Both the position numbers and the translations under genes were made by a program. Positions 4,797 through 5,326 of a stretch of DNA of 5,326 nucleotides are shown piece by piece (positions within the stretch are counted from its first letter, which is position 1; the number at the start of each line of letters is the position of its first letter). The DNA comes from Gammaproteobacteria bacterium (lineage in GTDB: Bacteria > Pseudomonadota > Gammaproteobacteria > Burkholderiales > Burkholderiaceae_E), in assembly GCA_030425615.1 (NCBI GenBank), contig JAUIAI010000251.1:1-5326 (forward strand), written 5' to 3'. The notes beneath the pieces were generated by a model, which was given only the letters and a program-made list of their open reading frames with translations, was not told where the DNA came from and ran no database searches.

Positions 4797-5326
4797 ATGA
4801 CAGACGCCCCGCTGAACGCGCTCTGGCTCGCGCTCGCGGCCCTGCTGGTCCTGTCGATGCAAGCGGGCTTCCTGCTTCTCGAAGCGGGTCGCGTGCGCAG
4901 CAAGAATTCGATCAGTGTGGCGCAGAAGAACGTGGCCGACTTCGCCTTGGCGTGGGTGGCGTTCTTCCTGTTCGGGCACGCCGTGTTGCAGGGCGAAGGC
5001 ATCGCCTGGGGCGGGGCTGGCGCGTTGTCCACCCACGACGAAAACACGGCGATCCTGACGTTTCTCTATCAGCTCGGCTTCTGCGCCGCAGCGGCAAGCA
5101 TCGTCTCGGGCGGCATCGCCGAACGAATGGCGTATCGCGCCTATCTGGGCCTCGCGTTCGTCACGGCGGCGCTCATCTATCCGATCGTGGGCCGCTGGGT
5201 ATGGTCCGGGCTGGACGGCGGAGCGACCGGCGCCTGGCTGGCGGCCCTCGGCTTCGTCGATTTCGCCGGCGCCACGGTCGTGCACGGTGTCGGAGCCTGG
5301 GTCGCACTCGCCGCGATCCTCGCCAT
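4797..5326 (+). CDS. amt: Amt-family ammonium channel, N-terminal part (runs off the window)
   Basis: The frame is open from the ATG at 4797 to the window end and gives 176 residues. About five membrane helices are visible (approximately 7-30, 45-65, 86-108, 115-137 and 155-176). Family marks include MQAGFLLLEAGRVRSKN (21-37), the FLYQLGFCAAAASIVSGGIAER region (~89-110) with Phe95 at the likely outer pore gate, and DFAGATVVHGVGAWVAL (155-171). In the last, Asp155 and His163 correspond to the ammonium-binding-site aspartate and first pore histidine of AmtB. Amt proteins are inner-membrane trimers that conduct ammonium. No signal peptide is seen. The MQAGF...KNS(I)xVAxKNVADF pattern resembles the Amt subfamily that includes channels fused to kinase or GGDEF domains, so a C-terminal sensor domain beyond the window is possible. 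The frame is also open upstream to a TTG at 4728, but that start would translate through both hairpins and lacks family similarity. Confidence 0.92.
   Translation, partial: MTDAPLNALWLALAALLVLSMQAGFLLLEAGRVRSKNSISVAQKNVADFALAWVAFFLFGHAVLQGEGIAWGGAGALSTHDENTAILTFLYQLGFCAAAASIVSGGIAERMAYRAYLGLAFVTAALIYPIVGRWVWSGLDGGATGAWLAALGFVDFAGATVVHGVGAWVALAAILA

Noticed and set aside
4632..5285. A 217-codon minus-strand frame opposite the ammonium channel gene
   Set aside because: The plus strand here encodes an unmistakable Amt protein, and the minus-strand product has no family features.

Overview
The window is G+C-rich (roughly two thirds by eye) and densely coded. Canonical Shine-Dalgarno sites precede three of the seven genes, and the content (a TusA sulfur carrier, a DksA-type RNA polymerase regulator, an SUMT and a Sec signal peptide) fits a Gram-negative proteobacterium, most likely beta or gamma. 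I cannot name a genus. No rRNA, tRNA, CRISPR array, insertion sequence or phage gene was seen. Seven protein genes are supported, two of them cut by the window edges.

Positions 1-719, plus strand: the last 30 codons of a uroporphyrinogen-III C-methyltransferase (siroheme/precorrin-2 synthesis) overlap by an ATGA junction with a gene for an unusual fusion. This fusion joins a carboxymuconolactone decarboxylase (CMD)/AhpD-like helical domain to a C-terminal Rieske [2Fe-2S] domain. The Rieske ligands are intact, but the redox residues of AhpD-type CMD domains are missing. The pairing suggests the end of a siroheme-dependent nitrite or sulfite reduction cluster, but that cluster lies outside the window.

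Positions 747-2538, minus strand: read in the direction of transcription, the genes are a short DksA/TraR-type zinc-finger regulator (2538-2146), a secreted member of the normally cytosolic 2-keto-4-pentenoate hydratase family (2011-1145), and a TusA-type sulfurtransferase (974-747). Gaps of 134 and 170 bases, each holding inverted repeats, argue that these need not be one operon. TusA converges on the CMD-Rieske gene.

Positions 2539-4796: a 211-base divergent spacer separates the DksA-like gene from a complete feruloyl-CoA synthase-type acyl-adenylating enzyme (2750-4588, plus strand). No companion aromatic-degradation gene lies beside it in the window. A 208-base non-coding stretch follows. 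It ends in a strong intrinsic terminator whose T tract runs straight into a perfect 10-bp inverted repeat lying three bases before the next start codon.

Positions 4797-5326, plus strand: the N-terminal 176 residues of an Amt/Mep/Rh-family ammonium channel, truncated by the window end. Its N-terminal sequence resembles the Amt subfamily that includes sensor fusions. Siroheme synthesis, a Rieske protein and an ammonium channel loosely suggest a nitrogen-assimilation neighbourhood. The most interesting points are the CMD-Rieske fusion, the exported hydratase and the two-hairpin leader of the ammonium channel gene.
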